Position numbers and translations under genes: made by a program
The notes under the pieces: generated by a model
Told to the model about the DNA's origin: nothing
The model's database searches: none
Seen by the model: only the letters and a program-made list of their open reading frames with translations
Assembly: GCF_013416525.1 (NCBI RefSeq)
Contig: NZ_JACCEM010000005.1
Location: forward strand, 248,001-312,000
Length of the DNA stretch: 64,000 nt
Source of the DNA: Parapusillimonas granuli
Lineage (GTDB): Bacteria; Pseudomonadota; Gammaproteobacteria; Burkholderiales; Burkholderiaceae_B
Reading direction: 5' to 3'
Shown here: one piece after another, positions 1 through 7,760 of the stretch
Layout: every line of letters begins with the position of its first letter
Numbering within the stretch: the stretch's first letter is position 1

Positions 1-686
1 GCCGGGCGCAGGAAGACTTCCTTGGGCGTGCCCACCTGCACGATCCTGCCTTCCATGAACACGGCGATGCGGTCGGCCACGGTCATGGCTTCCTCCTGGT
101 CGTGGGTGACGTACACCGTGGTGACCCCCAGCGACCGCTGCAGCCGGCGCAGTTCGGCCCGCGTGTCGACCCTGAGCTTGGCGTCCAGGTTGGACAAGGG
201 CTCGTCCAGCAGGAACAGCCGCGGCTTGCGGACGATGGCGCGCGCCAGGGCGCAGCGCTGCTGCTGGCCGCCGGACAGCTGGCCCGGGCGGCGCGACAGC
301 AGGCGCCCGATGCCGACCTTGGCCGCGGCTTCCTGCACCGCGTCCTCGATGGTGGCCGCGGGCGTGCCCATCATCTTGAGGGGGAAGGCGATGTTCTCGG
401 CCACCGTCATGTGCGGGTACAAGGCATAGCTCTGGAACACCATGGCGACGTCGCGCTCGCCGGGCTGGGCATGGGTGACGTCGACGTCGTCGAGCAGCAC
501 CCTGCCTTCGTTCACCGATTCCAGGCCGGCCAGGATGCGCAGCGTGGTGGTCTTGCCCGAGCCCGACGGCCCCAGCAGCGCAAAGAACTCGCCGGGGCGG
601 ATGTCCAGGCTGATGCCTTGCAGCGCGGTGAAGCTGCCATGGCGCTTGACGACGTTTTCCAGCTTTACGGATCCGGACTGGCTCAT
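1..686 (-). CDS. Sugar ABC transporter ATP-binding protein (MalK/UgpC type), 3' end cut by window
   Basis: ATPase that powers a carbohydrate importer at the inner face of the cytoplasmic membrane. The visible 228 residues hold Walker A GPSGSGKT (about 39-46), signature LSGGQQQR (137-144), Walker B LFLLDEP (157-163) and the switch His in VTHDQEEA (about 195). The C-terminal regulatory (TOBE) part lies beyond base 1, so the gene is incomplete here. Its ATG overlaps the TGA of the upstream permease gene (ATGA), placing it last in a four-gene operon. The MalK/UgpC class is clear; the sugar cannot be told from sequence. Confidence 0.93.
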   Translation of the reverse strand, partial: MSQSGSVKLENVVKRHGSFTALQGISLDIRPGEFFALLGPSGSGKTTTLRILAGLESVNEGRVLLDDVDVTHAQPGERDVAMVFQSYALYPHMTVAENIAFPLKMMGTPAATIEDAVQEAAAKVGIGRLLSRRPGQLSGGQQQRCALARAIVRKPRLFLLDEPLSNLDAKLRVDTRAELRRLQRSLGVTTVYVTHDQEEAMTVADRIAVFMEGRIVQVGTPKEVFLRP

Positions 687-1516
687 CGGCGGCCCCCTCC
701 TTTGACTGCGCCCACGGTGAGCCCCTTGACGATGTGGCGTTGAGCGAGCAGGCCCACGATGATGACGGGCGCCATGGCCAGCATGGCCCCGGCCGCCAGC
801 CTGGCCCATTGCGTCTGCTCGACGGAAATGAAATTGAACATGGCCACGGTGACGGGCCGGACGTTGTTGCCGGTAAGCACCACGGCGAACAGGAATTCGT
901 TCCAGGCGTTCAGGAAGACGAAGACCGTGGTGACGGCGATGCCGCCGCGCACCTGCGGCAGGATCACGTACCACAGGGTGCGGAAGCGCCCGGCCCGGTC
1001 GAGCAGCGCGGCCTCTTCCATTTCGAAGGGGATGTCTTCGAAGTACGACACCATCAGCCAGATCGCGAAAGGCAGCGAGAACGTGAGGTATATGGCGGTG
1101 ATGCCGCCATAGGTGTCCAGCCCGCCGATCTTCTGCAGCACCAGGTAGTAGGGGATGATCAGCCCCACCGGCGGCAGCATCTGGGTGGCCAGCACGTAGA
1201 ACCCGCTGCCGCGCTTGGCGGGGTACCGGAGCCTGGCCATGGCGTAGGCGGCGGGCACCGCGAACAGCATGGTCAGCACGGTGGTGGACACCGAGATGAG
1301 GGTGCTGGACCACAGGTTGGGCAGGATGGACGACGAGCCGAAGATGACGTCGCGGTAGTTGCCGAGAGTGGGCTCGAAGATCAGCAGCGGCGGGTAGGCC
1401 AGCACGTCGCGTTCGGTCTTGAAAGACGTCAGCAGGCCCCAGAGCACCGGGAACACCCAGACCGACAGCAGGCAGGCGGCGAGCAGCCACAGCAGGATTT
1501 TCCTGGCCGCTTTCAT
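683..1516 (-). CDS. Carbohydrate ABC transporter permease (MalG/UgpE type)
   Basis: Inner-membrane permease of 277 aa, with about six hydrophobic segments beginning at ILLWLLAACLLSVWVFPVLW. The cytoplasmic EAA loop reads EEAALLDRAGRFRTLWYVILP, as in the MalG/UgpE half of binding-protein-dependent sugar importers. I chose the ATG at 1516, which overlaps the stop of the preceding permease gene (ATGA); a longer reading frame runs back into that gene and is not credible. It partners the permease at 1513-2457. Confidence 0.93.
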   Translation of the reverse strand: MKAARKILLWLLAACLLSVWVFPVLWGLLTSFKTERDVLAYPPLLIFEPTLGNYRDVIFGSSSILPNLWSSTLISVSTTVLTMLFAVPAAYAMARLRYPAKRGSGFYVLATQMLPPVGLIIPYYLVLQKIGGLDTYGGITAIYLTFSLPFAIWLMVSYFEDIPFEMEEAALLDRAGRFRTLWYVILPQVRGGIAVTTVFVFLNAWNEFLFAVVLTGNNVRPVTVAMFNFISVEQTQWARLAAGAMLAMAPVIIVGLLAQRHIVKGLTVGAVKGGGRR

Positions 1517-2457
1517 TCGGGCCTCCTGCGCAGGCGGAATATGACCCAGGCGATGGCCAGCGTCAGCGCCAGCAGGACCACGGCCAGCGAGGACCCATAG
1601 CCGATGTTCAGTTCGGAGAACGACGTGCGGTAGGCGTACAGATTCAGGATTTCGGTCGACGAGCCGGGGCCGCCGCCGGTGGCCGCGAAAATGGCCGCGA
1701 ACGCCGAGAGCGCCGTCACCATGCGCAGGATCATCACCATGACCAGGGCGGGGCGGATCAGCGGCAGGGTGATGTAATGGAAGCGCTGCCACGGCCCGGC
1801 GCGATCGAGGCGCGCGGCCTCGTAGATGTCGGGCGGCAGGGTGGACAGCGTGGCCAGCAGCACCAGGAAGGCAAAAGGCGTCCATTGCCAGGTGTGGATG
1901 GCGATGACGGAGATCAGCGCCAGCTGCGGGTCGCCCAGCCAGTTGTAGCTGCCCAGGCCCAGCTGGCGCGTGACCAGGTCGACCAGCCCGACGTCGGGCG
2001 CCAGCACCAGCGTGCGCCAGAACAGGCCGACCACCACGGGCGCCAGCACGATGGGCAGGATGGCCGCGATGCGCAGCAGGCCCTGGCCTCTTGGTATCTG
2101 CAGCACCAGCAGCGCCAGCGCAAGCCCCAGGGCCACCTGCATGAACACCGTGGAGGCCGTGTAGATGACGGTCAGCAGCAGCGAGTTCCAGAAGCGGGGG
2201 TCCCGGCCCATGTGAAGGTAGTTGTCCAGGCCGGCGAAGCCGGACATGTACGGCATGGCGAGGTCGAGCCGCTGCAGGCTGCTCCAGCCCAGGTACACCA
2301 GGGGTATGGTGGTGGCGCAGAACAGCAAGAGCAGGGCCGGCGCCAGCAGGGCCAGCGCGAAGCGGCGTTCCTGGTCGGCCAGCGAGCGGCCCCTGGCCGC
2401 GGCGCGTTGGGGGCCTCCTTTGGAATCGCTGCCGGGCATCGAGGCGGTGGCTGCCAT
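1513..2457 (-). CDS. Carbohydrate ABC transporter permease (MalF/UgpA type)
   Basis: A 314-aa inner-membrane permease, the MalF/UgpA-like partner of the downstream MalG-like gene. A basic N-terminus (about 30 residues) is followed by a first membrane segment FALALLAPALLLLFCATTIPLVYLGW and further segments. The EAA loop is YEAARLDRAGPWQRFHYITLPLI, which docks onto the ATPase in this family. The gene begins 7 bases after the stop of the binding-protein gene and ends overlapping the next start. The substrate is probably a sugar or polyol; I cannot narrow it. Confidence 0.93.
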   Translation of the reverse strand: MAATASMPGSDSKGGPQRAAARGRSLADQERRFALALLAPALLLLFCATTIPLVYLGWSSLQRLDLAMPYMSGFAGLDNYLHMGRDPRFWNSLLLTVIYTASTVFMQVALGLALALLVLQIPRGQGLLRIAAILPIVLAPVVVGLFWRTLVLAPDVGLVDLVTRQLGLGSYNWLGDPQLALISVIAIHTWQWTPFAFLVLLATLSTLPPDIYEAARLDRAGPWQRFHYITLPLIRPALVMVMILRMVTALSAFAAIFAATGGGPGSSTEILNLYAYRTSFSELNIGYGSSLAVVLLALTLAIAWVIFRLRRRPE

Positions 2458-2464
2458 GAGGCGC

Positions 2465-3895
2465 TCAGGCCTTCATGATCTGGTCGATGCGGGCTTGCGC
2501 CTGGTCCAGGGCGTCTTTGGCGCTGCGCTCGCCCACCAGGGCGGCCTGGATGGCGACGGCCATGGTGTCGCCGATGGCCGGCCATTGCGGCACGCGCGGG
2601 CGCCATTCCACATCGGTGTCGTGTTCCAGGGATTCGAGCGCGGCGGGAATGAAGTTGTCGCCCGCGCCTTTCATGGCCTCGGCGAATTCGGGCGCCTTCC
2701 ACAGCGAGGCGCGATTCAGGCCGGAGCGCGGCGTGGCGCTGCTGGACTTCCAGGACGTGCGGGCCTGGGTTTCGGCCGAGGTCGCCCAGGCGATGAACAG
2801 CCAGGTCGCTTTCTTGAGGTCGGGCTTGAGCGCCGCGTTGATGGGGAAGCCCCAGTTCCAGATCGAGGTGACGCGCTTGCCGCCCGGCCCCTTGGGCCAG
2901 CGCGCATAGGCGACCTTGCCCACGACGCGCGATTTCTGCGGGTTGGTGATGACGGCGGCGGAAGAGTGTGCATCGATATAGCAGGCCACGGTGCCTTGTG
3001 AAAAGGCGTCGGCGATGTCGGGCCAGTTCCAGTTGCGCACGGCCGCCGGCGCATACTTGGTGAGCGCGTTCACGTACCATTCCAGCGCCTTGACGGCTTC
3101 CGGCGAATTGACCACGACTTTATCGCCGTTGAACCACTGGCCGCCGAAGCTGCGGAAGATGGACGGGTAGATGTACATGTTCTGCCCGGCGCCGGCGAAA
3201 CCGCGCAAGGCCAGGCCATACAGCCGGTTGCCGGGGTCGTTCAAGGCCTGGGCGTTGGACAGCAGTTCTTCCAGCGTGTCGGCCGGCTTCAGGCCTTTGG
3301 CGTCGTACAGGTCTTTGCGGTAGACCTGCACGGTGACCTCGCCGTCGTACGGTATGCCGTAGGGCTTGCCGCCGACCGAATCCGCATCGCGCCAGGCCTG
3401 CAGGATGTCGTTGTAGTCGTACCAGGCCGGGTCGGTGAGCGCCGGGTCGTTCAGGTAGCCGTCCAGCGGGTCGACCCATTTATTGGCGACGTACAGCGGG
3501 TAGTACATGGGGTCGGCGGCATGGGTGGCGTAGGTGGCTGTGCGGGAAGACAGGTCCAGCATGGCTTTTTGCCGGATCTGCCCGGGCGGCACTTTTTCCA
3601 TGCGCACCTTCACGCCCGTCAGCTGCTCGAACTGGGGCACCAGGGAGATCAGGTTTTCGAAATAGCTGGCCGGGATGACCGCCACGGTGATCTGCTTGCC
3701 TTCCGCCTGCCGCCAGTTGATCTTTGCGGACTGGTAGGGCGCGAGGTCGCCGTTGCCCTGGGCGTGGGCGCGCGGCAGCAAGCCGGGGCCGACCATGGCC
3801 AGCGCGGTTGCCGATGCCGCTTGCTTGAGCACTTTGCGCCGCGAGGCTTGGTCGACTTTACCGTTCTTTTGCATGAAGCCTGGCGTTTTATTCAT
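2465..3895 (-). CDS. Extracellular solute-binding protein, family 1 (sugar), Tat-type signal
   Basis: Periplasmic binding protein of 476 aa, the first gene of the importer operon. The N-terminus has a twin-arginine-like motif SRRKVLK followed by a short hydrophobic stretch and a likely cleavage site after RAHA, so export through Tat is probable. The body resembles family 1 sugar-binding proteins (QLTGVKVRMEKVPPGQ near the N-terminus, many Trp/Tyr). An AGGAGA ribosome site lies just upstream of the ATG at 3895. A second Met eight residues in is possible. Ligand unknown. Confidence 0.9.
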   Translation of the reverse strand: MNKTPGFMQKNGKVDQASRRKVLKQAASATALAMVGPGLLPRAHAQGNGDLAPYQSAKINWRQAEGKQITVAVIPASYFENLISLVPQFEQLTGVKVRMEKVPPGQIRQKAMLDLSSRTATYATHAADPMYYPLYVANKWVDPLDGYLNDPALTDPAWYDYNDILQAWRDADSVGGKPYGIPYDGEVTVQVYRKDLYDAKGLKPADTLEELLSNAQALNDPGNRLYGLALRGFAGAGQNMYIYPSIFRSFGGQWFNGDKVVVNSPEAVKALEWYVNALTKYAPAAVRNWNWPDIADAFSQGTVACYIDAHSSAAVITNPQKSRVVGKVAYARWPKGPGGKRVTSIWNWGFPINAALKPDLKKATWLFIAWATSAETQARTSWKSSSATPRSGLNRASLWKAPEFAEAMKGAGDNFIPAALESLEHDTDVEWRPRVPQWPAIGDTMAVAIQAALVGERSAKDALDQAQARIDQIMKA

Positions 3896-3928
3896 GATGT
3901 CTCCTGACTAGAATACGGCCACCGGTCT

Positions 3929-3944
3929 ATGTAAACGTTTACAT
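3929..3944. promoter_or_regulatory. LacI-family operator at the importer promoter
   Basis: Perfect 16-base palindrome ATGTAAACGTTTACAT. It has the central CG and AAACGTTT core typical of LacI/GalR operators. It sits immediately downstream of the leftward -10 box at 3951-3956, covering the predicted start of the solute-binding-protein transcript, the classic position for repression. Confidence 0.75.
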
Positions 3945-3950
3945 TGTGGT

Positions 3951-3979
3951 AATATAGCAGCTTGATCTATGTTAAACAA
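3951..3979 (-). promoter_or_regulatory. Sigma-70 promoter for the sugar importer operon
   Basis: On the minus strand, -35 TTGTTT (3979-3974), a 17-base spacer and -10 TATATT (3956-3951). The predicted start point falls in or next to the operator at 3929-3944. Confidence 0.6.
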
Positions 3980-3984
3980 TGCCC

Positions 3985-4013
3985 TTGAATTAGGTGTAAA
4001 CCCGTAATATGAT
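3985..4013 (+). promoter_or_regulatory. Sigma-70 promoter for the LacI-type regulator
   Basis: -35 TTGAAT (3985-3990), a 17-base spacer and -10 TATGAT (4008-4013). The predicted transcript start is near 4020, about 50 bases before the regulator's ATG and just before the second operator. Confidence 0.6.
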
Positions 4014-4030
4014 CGCCTCCATCGCCATTT

Positions 4031-4042
4031 GTAATCGTTTAC
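4031..4042. promoter_or_regulatory. Second LacI-family operator (autoregulatory)
   Basis: GTAATCGTTTAC matches the 12-base core of the perfect operator at 3931-3942 (GTAAACGTTTAC) except for one base. It lies about 11-22 bases into the predicted regulator transcript, consistent with autorepression. Confidence 0.6.
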
Positions 4043-4072
4043 TAAACGCACGCTTCCATATCGCCTAGCCAG

Positions 4073-5134
4073 ATGCCCGACTCCCCCCACAGCCGCCGCG
4101 CCGCCACGCCGCGGTCGCGCTCAAGCTCGAAAGACGTCGCGCAGCTGGCGGGCGTGTCGACCGCCACGGTATCCCGGGCCATGAACAACCCGGATGCGGT
4201 CGACCCCGAAACCCTGGCGCGCGTGCGGGCGGCGGCCGACAAGCTGCGCTACGTGCCCCATGGCGGCGCGCGGTCCCTGCGCAGCCACCGCACGCGCATG
4301 ATCGGCGCCGTGGTGCCTTCGATGGAATACGCCTTGTATGCGCGCACCACCAGCGCGGTGCACCAGCGGGTCAATGCGCAGGGCTACGCCCTGGTCCTGG
4401 CGGAGCACCATTACGATCTGGACGCGGAATTGCGCGTGGCTTCGCAGCTGGTGCAGCACGGGATGGACGCCTTCGTGTTCGTGGGCCTGGATCACCACCC
4501 GGCCTTGTTTTCACTGCTGGAAGACTACGGGCGGCCGTATGTGCTGACCTGGGGGGTGGACCCGCTGCGGCGGCATCCCAGCGTCGGTTTCGACAACCAG
4601 GCCGCCGCCTACCAGGTCACGCGCCATCTCATCGAACTGGGCCACCGGCGCATCGGGCTGCTGAGCGCGCCCTTGGGAGGCAACGACCGGGCCATGGCGC
4701 GCGGCCAGGGCATGCGGGCGGCGCTGGCGGAAGCGGGGCTGGCGCTGGATCCGCGCCACGTGCAGTACGCGCCCATCCACCTGGGCACGGCCGAGCAGGG
4801 GATGTCCAGGCTGATCTCGCTGCCGGACCGGCCGACGGCGGTGGTGGCCACGAACGACATTTTCGCGGTCGGCGGCATGATCGCCTGCCGGAAGGCGGGG
4901 CTGCGCATTCCTCGGGACATGTCCATCACGGGCATCGACAATACCGACCTGGGCGCCACCCAGACGCCGGGCTTGACCAGCGTCCGCACGCCCATCATAG
5001 AAATCGGCCATGCGGCGGCGGAACAGCTCATTGCGCGGCTGGAAGGAAAGGAATTCGAGGCCTTCCAGTCCTTCCCCATCGAGGTGGTCTACCGGGGCAG
5101 CACGGCGCCGCCGGGCGGGGGCGCCTTGCGGTAA
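4073..5134 (+). CDS. LacI family transcriptional regulator
   Basis: A 353-aa repressor. The N-terminal helix-turn-helix and hinge read KDVAQLAGVSTATVSRAMNNP (about residues 20-40), preceded by a basic tail. The remainder is a periplasmic-binding-protein-like ligand domain ending in the usual family block (TGIDNTDLGATQTPGLTSVR). It is divergent from the sugar importer operon, and both promoters carry matching operators, so it very likely represses the importer and itself until the imported sugar or a derivative binds. The inducer is unknown. Confidence 0.93.
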   Translation: MPDSPHSRRAATPRSRSSSKDVAQLAGVSTATVSRAMNNPDAVDPETLARVRAAADKLRYVPHGGARSLRSHRTRMIGAVVPSMEYALYARTTSAVHQRVNAQGYALVLAEHHYDLDAELRVASQLVQHGMDAFVFVGLDHHPALFSLLEDYGRPYVLTWGVDPLRRHPSVGFDNQAAAYQVTRHLIELGHRRIGLLSAPLGGNDRAMARGQGMRAALAEAGLALDPRHVQYAPIHLGTAEQGMSRLISLPDRPTAVVATNDIFAVGGMIACRKAGLRIPRDMSITGIDNTDLGATQTPGLTSVRTPIIEIGHAAAEQLIARLEGKEFEAFQSFPIEVVYRGSTAPPGGGALR

Positions 5135-5143
5135 ACTGCGCGC

Positions 5144-5332
5144 ATGAGATTCCTCTTCATCGTCGTTCTGCTGGCCAATGTCGCCGTCCTGGGTTTCGGC
5201 CAGGGCTTTTTCGGCCCGCCGCCCAGCGAGCGCGGGCGCGAGCCGCGCATGCTGTCCGAACGCAACCAGCACGCCATCCAGCTGGGTGCGCCCGAATCCA
5301 AGGTAAGCGGTCAGAGCCCCAGCGCTTCCTGA
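5144..5332 (+). CDS. Small membrane-anchored protein, possible remnant of a SPOR-type gene
   Basis: Predicted 62-aa protein starting 9 bases after the LacI gene. Residues 1-20 (RFLFIVVLLANVAVLGF) form one membrane segment or signal anchor; a short polar tail follows. The beginning recalls the N-terminus of SPOR-domain proteins of related bacteria, but no SPOR domain follows. Its last 22 bases overlap the 3' end of coaX on the other strand. No function can be assigned. It may be an intact small protein or a truncated gene. Confidence 0.5.
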   Translation: MRFLFIVVLLANVAVLGFGQGFFGPPPSERGREPRMLSERNQHAIQLGAPESKVSGQSPSAS

Positions 5333-6144
5333 TCCAGCAGCGCCAGCCGCGCCAGCCCGTCCAGTACGGGGGTGCCCAGCCATTCCATGGCCTGCTCGGG
5401 CAGGCCGAGGTCGCGCTGCATTTGCGCAAGGGCGCGCCGCGCTTCGTCTTCCACCATGGGCCAGCCGCCGCCGCTGCAGAATATGCGCGGCGCCCGCCCG
5501 AAATGCGCCAGGCCCGCACGCCATTGCCTGAGCAGCGCGCCGGACTGCGCGGCGGCGATGCCGCTGCCGATGGCCTCGTGGGTGTTGGTGGGGAAGGGGA
5601 CGGCGCCGCCTTCCGCGTGCGGCAGGTTGGCCGTGCCGTTGGCCAGCGATGCGCGCATGAGGTCGAAGCCGGGCAGGATCAGGCCGCCCTGGAAAGCATA
5701 GCCGCCGGTCTGCGCGGCGCCGTCGGGATCCGCGGGCGCGAGGGTGTCGATGGTGGTGGCGGTGCCGAAGCTGGCCAGGATGGCGGGCGCCTCGGGCAGG
5801 CGTCGGGCCAGGCCGATCATGGCCACCCAGCGGTCCGGCCCCAGCTGCGCGGGCTGGTCGTACAGGTTGACGACTTCCGGCGCCGTTCTTGCGCCGTCCA
5901 CCCAGTCTATCGCCAGGCCCTGGCTGAAGCTGAATATGTATTCGAGTTCCCTCGCCAGCGCCTGGCCCGCCACGTTGACGCCGATGGCGGCGCGCGGCGG
6001 TTCCGGCAGCGCGGCCAGCCAGGCCGCCACCTGCTGGATGTTGTTGTGTTCCAGCGCCAGGACCTGGTTTTCGCGTTCGCCGGTGTCGCGCCGCGTCCAG
6101 CCGAACTTGATGCGGGTATTGCCCGCGTCGATCAGCACTTGCAT
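5311..6144 (-). CDS. coaX: Type III pantothenate kinase (CoaX/Baf)
   Basis: Cytoplasmic enzyme of 277 aa that phosphorylates pantothenate, the first step of coenzyme A synthesis. The ASKHA-fold signatures are visible: LIDAGNTRIKFGW at the start, PDRWVAMIG, and SFGTATTIDTL (phosphate-binding and catalytic region), then GGYAFQGGLILPG. Homologues in Bordetella are known as Baf. The start at 6144 shares one base with the birA stop (TGATG), giving translational coupling, and the birA-coaX order is typical of this group. Confidence 0.95.
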   Translation of the reverse strand: MQVLIDAGNTRIKFGWTRRDTGERENQVLALEHNNIQQVAAWLAALPEPPRAAIGVNVAGQALARELEYIFSFSQGLAIDWVDGARTAPEVVNLYDQPAQLGPDRWVAMIGLARRLPEAPAILASFGTATTIDTLAPADPDGAAQTGGYAFQGGLILPGFDLMRASLANGTANLPHAEGGAVPFPTNTHEAIGSGIAAAQSGALLRQWRAGLAHFGRAPRIFCSGGGWPMVEDEARRALAQMQRDLGLPEQAMEWLGTPVLDGLARLALLDQEALGL

Positions 6145-7019
6145 CAGCGCGCCTCCGATTGCGGCCGCACGGACACTTCGCCCACCGACACGGCGGTTTC
6201 CCCTTCGGGCGAGCGCAGGATGAGGCGGCCCTGCGTGTCGACGCCGCAGGCGATGCCGGCATGCAGCAGGCGGCCGCCGTCCAGGACGTCGATCCGTCGA
6301 CCGGCCAGCGCATCGACCTGGGCATAGCGTTCGGGCAGGGAGCCAAAGCCGTAGGCCGTGACTTGATTCAGGCTGTCGTACCAGGCCTGCGCCAGGGCTG
6401 CGACCATGGCGCAGGCGGAAACGGCTTGCGCCGCGGCGTCTTCCCGGGCGATCTCCGACCAGTCGGCCACTTGCCGGTTCAGCGACTGGCTGAGCGAGCG
6501 GGCGTCGTCCAGGTTGACGCCCATGCCGATGATGGCGACGTAGTGGTCGGGCGCCAGGCGCGAGGTGCCGGCGCGGGTGGCTTCCACCAATATGCCGGCG
6601 AGCTTGGCGGACTTCCACAGCAGGTCGTTGGGCCATTTCATGGTCAGCAGCGGCCGGTTGGCGGGGTCGAGCAGCCCGCGCATGGCGACGCAGGCGGCCA
6701 GGCCGACCAGCGGCGAGAGCGTCGGCAATTGATGCGCCGGCAGGAAGAGGTCGAACGCGCAGGAGAACATCAGGTTGGCGCCGCGGCGGTTCTGCCAGCT
6801 TCGGCCGGCTCGTCCGCGGCCGCGATTCTGCAAATGGGCCCCCAGCAGCCAGGGACGGGCGAGCGGGCCTTGCGGCGCGCGCGCCCTGGACAGCAGGTCG
6901 GCGTTGGTCGAATCCGTTTGTTCGACCCACAGCACCTGCTTGAACTGCGGCAGGCAGGAACGGAGTTCGGCCTGCAGCGGTTCCGGGTCGGGCAAAAAGG
7001 AAGGGGCTTGGGTGTTCAT
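6144..7019 (-). CDS. birA: Biotin--[acetyl-CoA-carboxylase] ligase, catalytic domain only
   Basis: A 291-aa biotin protein ligase that charges the carboxyl carrier protein with biotin. The biotin/ATP loop is GRGRAGRSW (about residue 67), followed by LTMKWPNDLLW and KLAGILVEA, all classic BirA blocks. There is no N-terminal winged-helix DNA-binding domain as in E. coli BirA, so it is probably a ligase only and not a repressor. The C-terminal SH3-like part (GRRIDVLDGGRLLHAGIA) is present. It is coupled to coaX. Confidence 0.94.
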   Translation of the reverse strand: MNTQAPSFLPDPEPLQAELRSCLPQFKQVLWVEQTDSTNADLLSRARAPQGPLARPWLLGAHLQNRGRGRAGRSWQNRRGANLMFSCAFDLFLPAHQLPTLSPLVGLAACVAMRGLLDPANRPLLTMKWPNDLLWKSAKLAGILVEATRAGTSRLAPDHYVAIIGMGVNLDDARSLSQSLNRQVADWSEIAREDAAAQAVSACAMVAALAQAWYDSLNQVTAYGFGSLPERYAQVDALAGRRIDVLDGGRLLHAGIACGVDTQGRLILRSPEGETAVSVGEVSVRPQSEAR

Positions 7020-7090
7020 GACTGTTGCGTGTTGTGTCGGAATGCGTGGCGTAAAATAGGCACGCTTCGTTTATATCTTAATCTGCCGAT

Positions 7091-7735
7091 ATGCTTGCTC
7101 GCACCCAGAATATAACCTTCGAGGGCGCCGCCGGCCCCATAGACTGCGCGCTCGATCTGCCCATGTCGGCGCCGCGCGGCTGGGCGCTGGTCCTGCATCC
7201 CCATCCGCTGCATGGCGGTGCGCGCGACAACAAAATCGTCACGACGATCGCGCGCGCCTGCGTCCAGCACGGGCTGGCCGCGCTGCGCCCGAACTTCCGC
7301 GGCGTGGGCGCTTCGGCGGGCGAGTTCGACGCCGCCGTCGGCGAAACCTCCGACATGGAACTTCTGCTGCGGCAATTCGGCCAGGCGTATCCCGAACTGT
7401 CGCAAGGCAAGTGGGTGCTGGCCGGCTTTTCCTTCGGCACGTCGGTGGCGGCGCAGCTGTATTCCGTGCTGGCCGAGCAATCGCAAAAAGTGCCGGATGC
7501 CTTATTATTGTTCGGCTCGGCGGTCGAGCGCTTCCGCTTTCGCACGGTGGAGGTGCCGGCCGATACCTTTCTGGTTCACGGCGAGGCCGACGAGGTCGTG
7601 CCGCTTTCCGAATCCATGGAATTCGCGCGCGCCCACGGCCTTCCCATGGTGGTCGTTCCCGACGCCAGCCACTTCTTCCATGGCAAGCTGATCGCACTCA
7701 AGCAGCTGCTGCAGCTGCGCCTGGCGGCGGTGTGA
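7091..7735 (+). CDS. Alpha/beta hydrolase
   Basis: A 214-aa cytoplasmic hydrolase of the small dienelactone-hydrolase/YbhL-like class. It has the oxyanion motif HPHPLHGG near residue 36, a nucleophile elbow GFSFGT (Ser near 115), an acid in HGEADEVVP and a C-terminal catalytic His in SHFFHG. No signal peptide. It stands alone, divergent from birA. The substrate cannot be read from the sequence; esterase or thioesterase activity would fit the fold. Confidence 0.85.
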   Translation: MLARTQNITFEGAAGPIDCALDLPMSAPRGWALVLHPHPLHGGARDNKIVTTIARACVQHGLAALRPNFRGVGASAGEFDAAVGETSDMELLLRQFGQAYPELSQGKWVLAGFSFGTSVAAQLYSVLAEQSQKVPDALLLFGSAVERFRFRTVEVPADTFLVHGEADEVVPLSESMEFARAHGLPMVVVPDASHFFHGKLIALKQLLQLRLAAV

Positions 7736-7760
7736 CGGCCCGGAAAAATTCCTTTACGAT

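Noticed and set aside
102-743. Long plus-strand frames over the sugar importer
   Set aside because: They mirror the minus-strand ABC genes in high-G+C DNA, have low-complexity Arg/Gln/His-rich composition and no recognisable domain.
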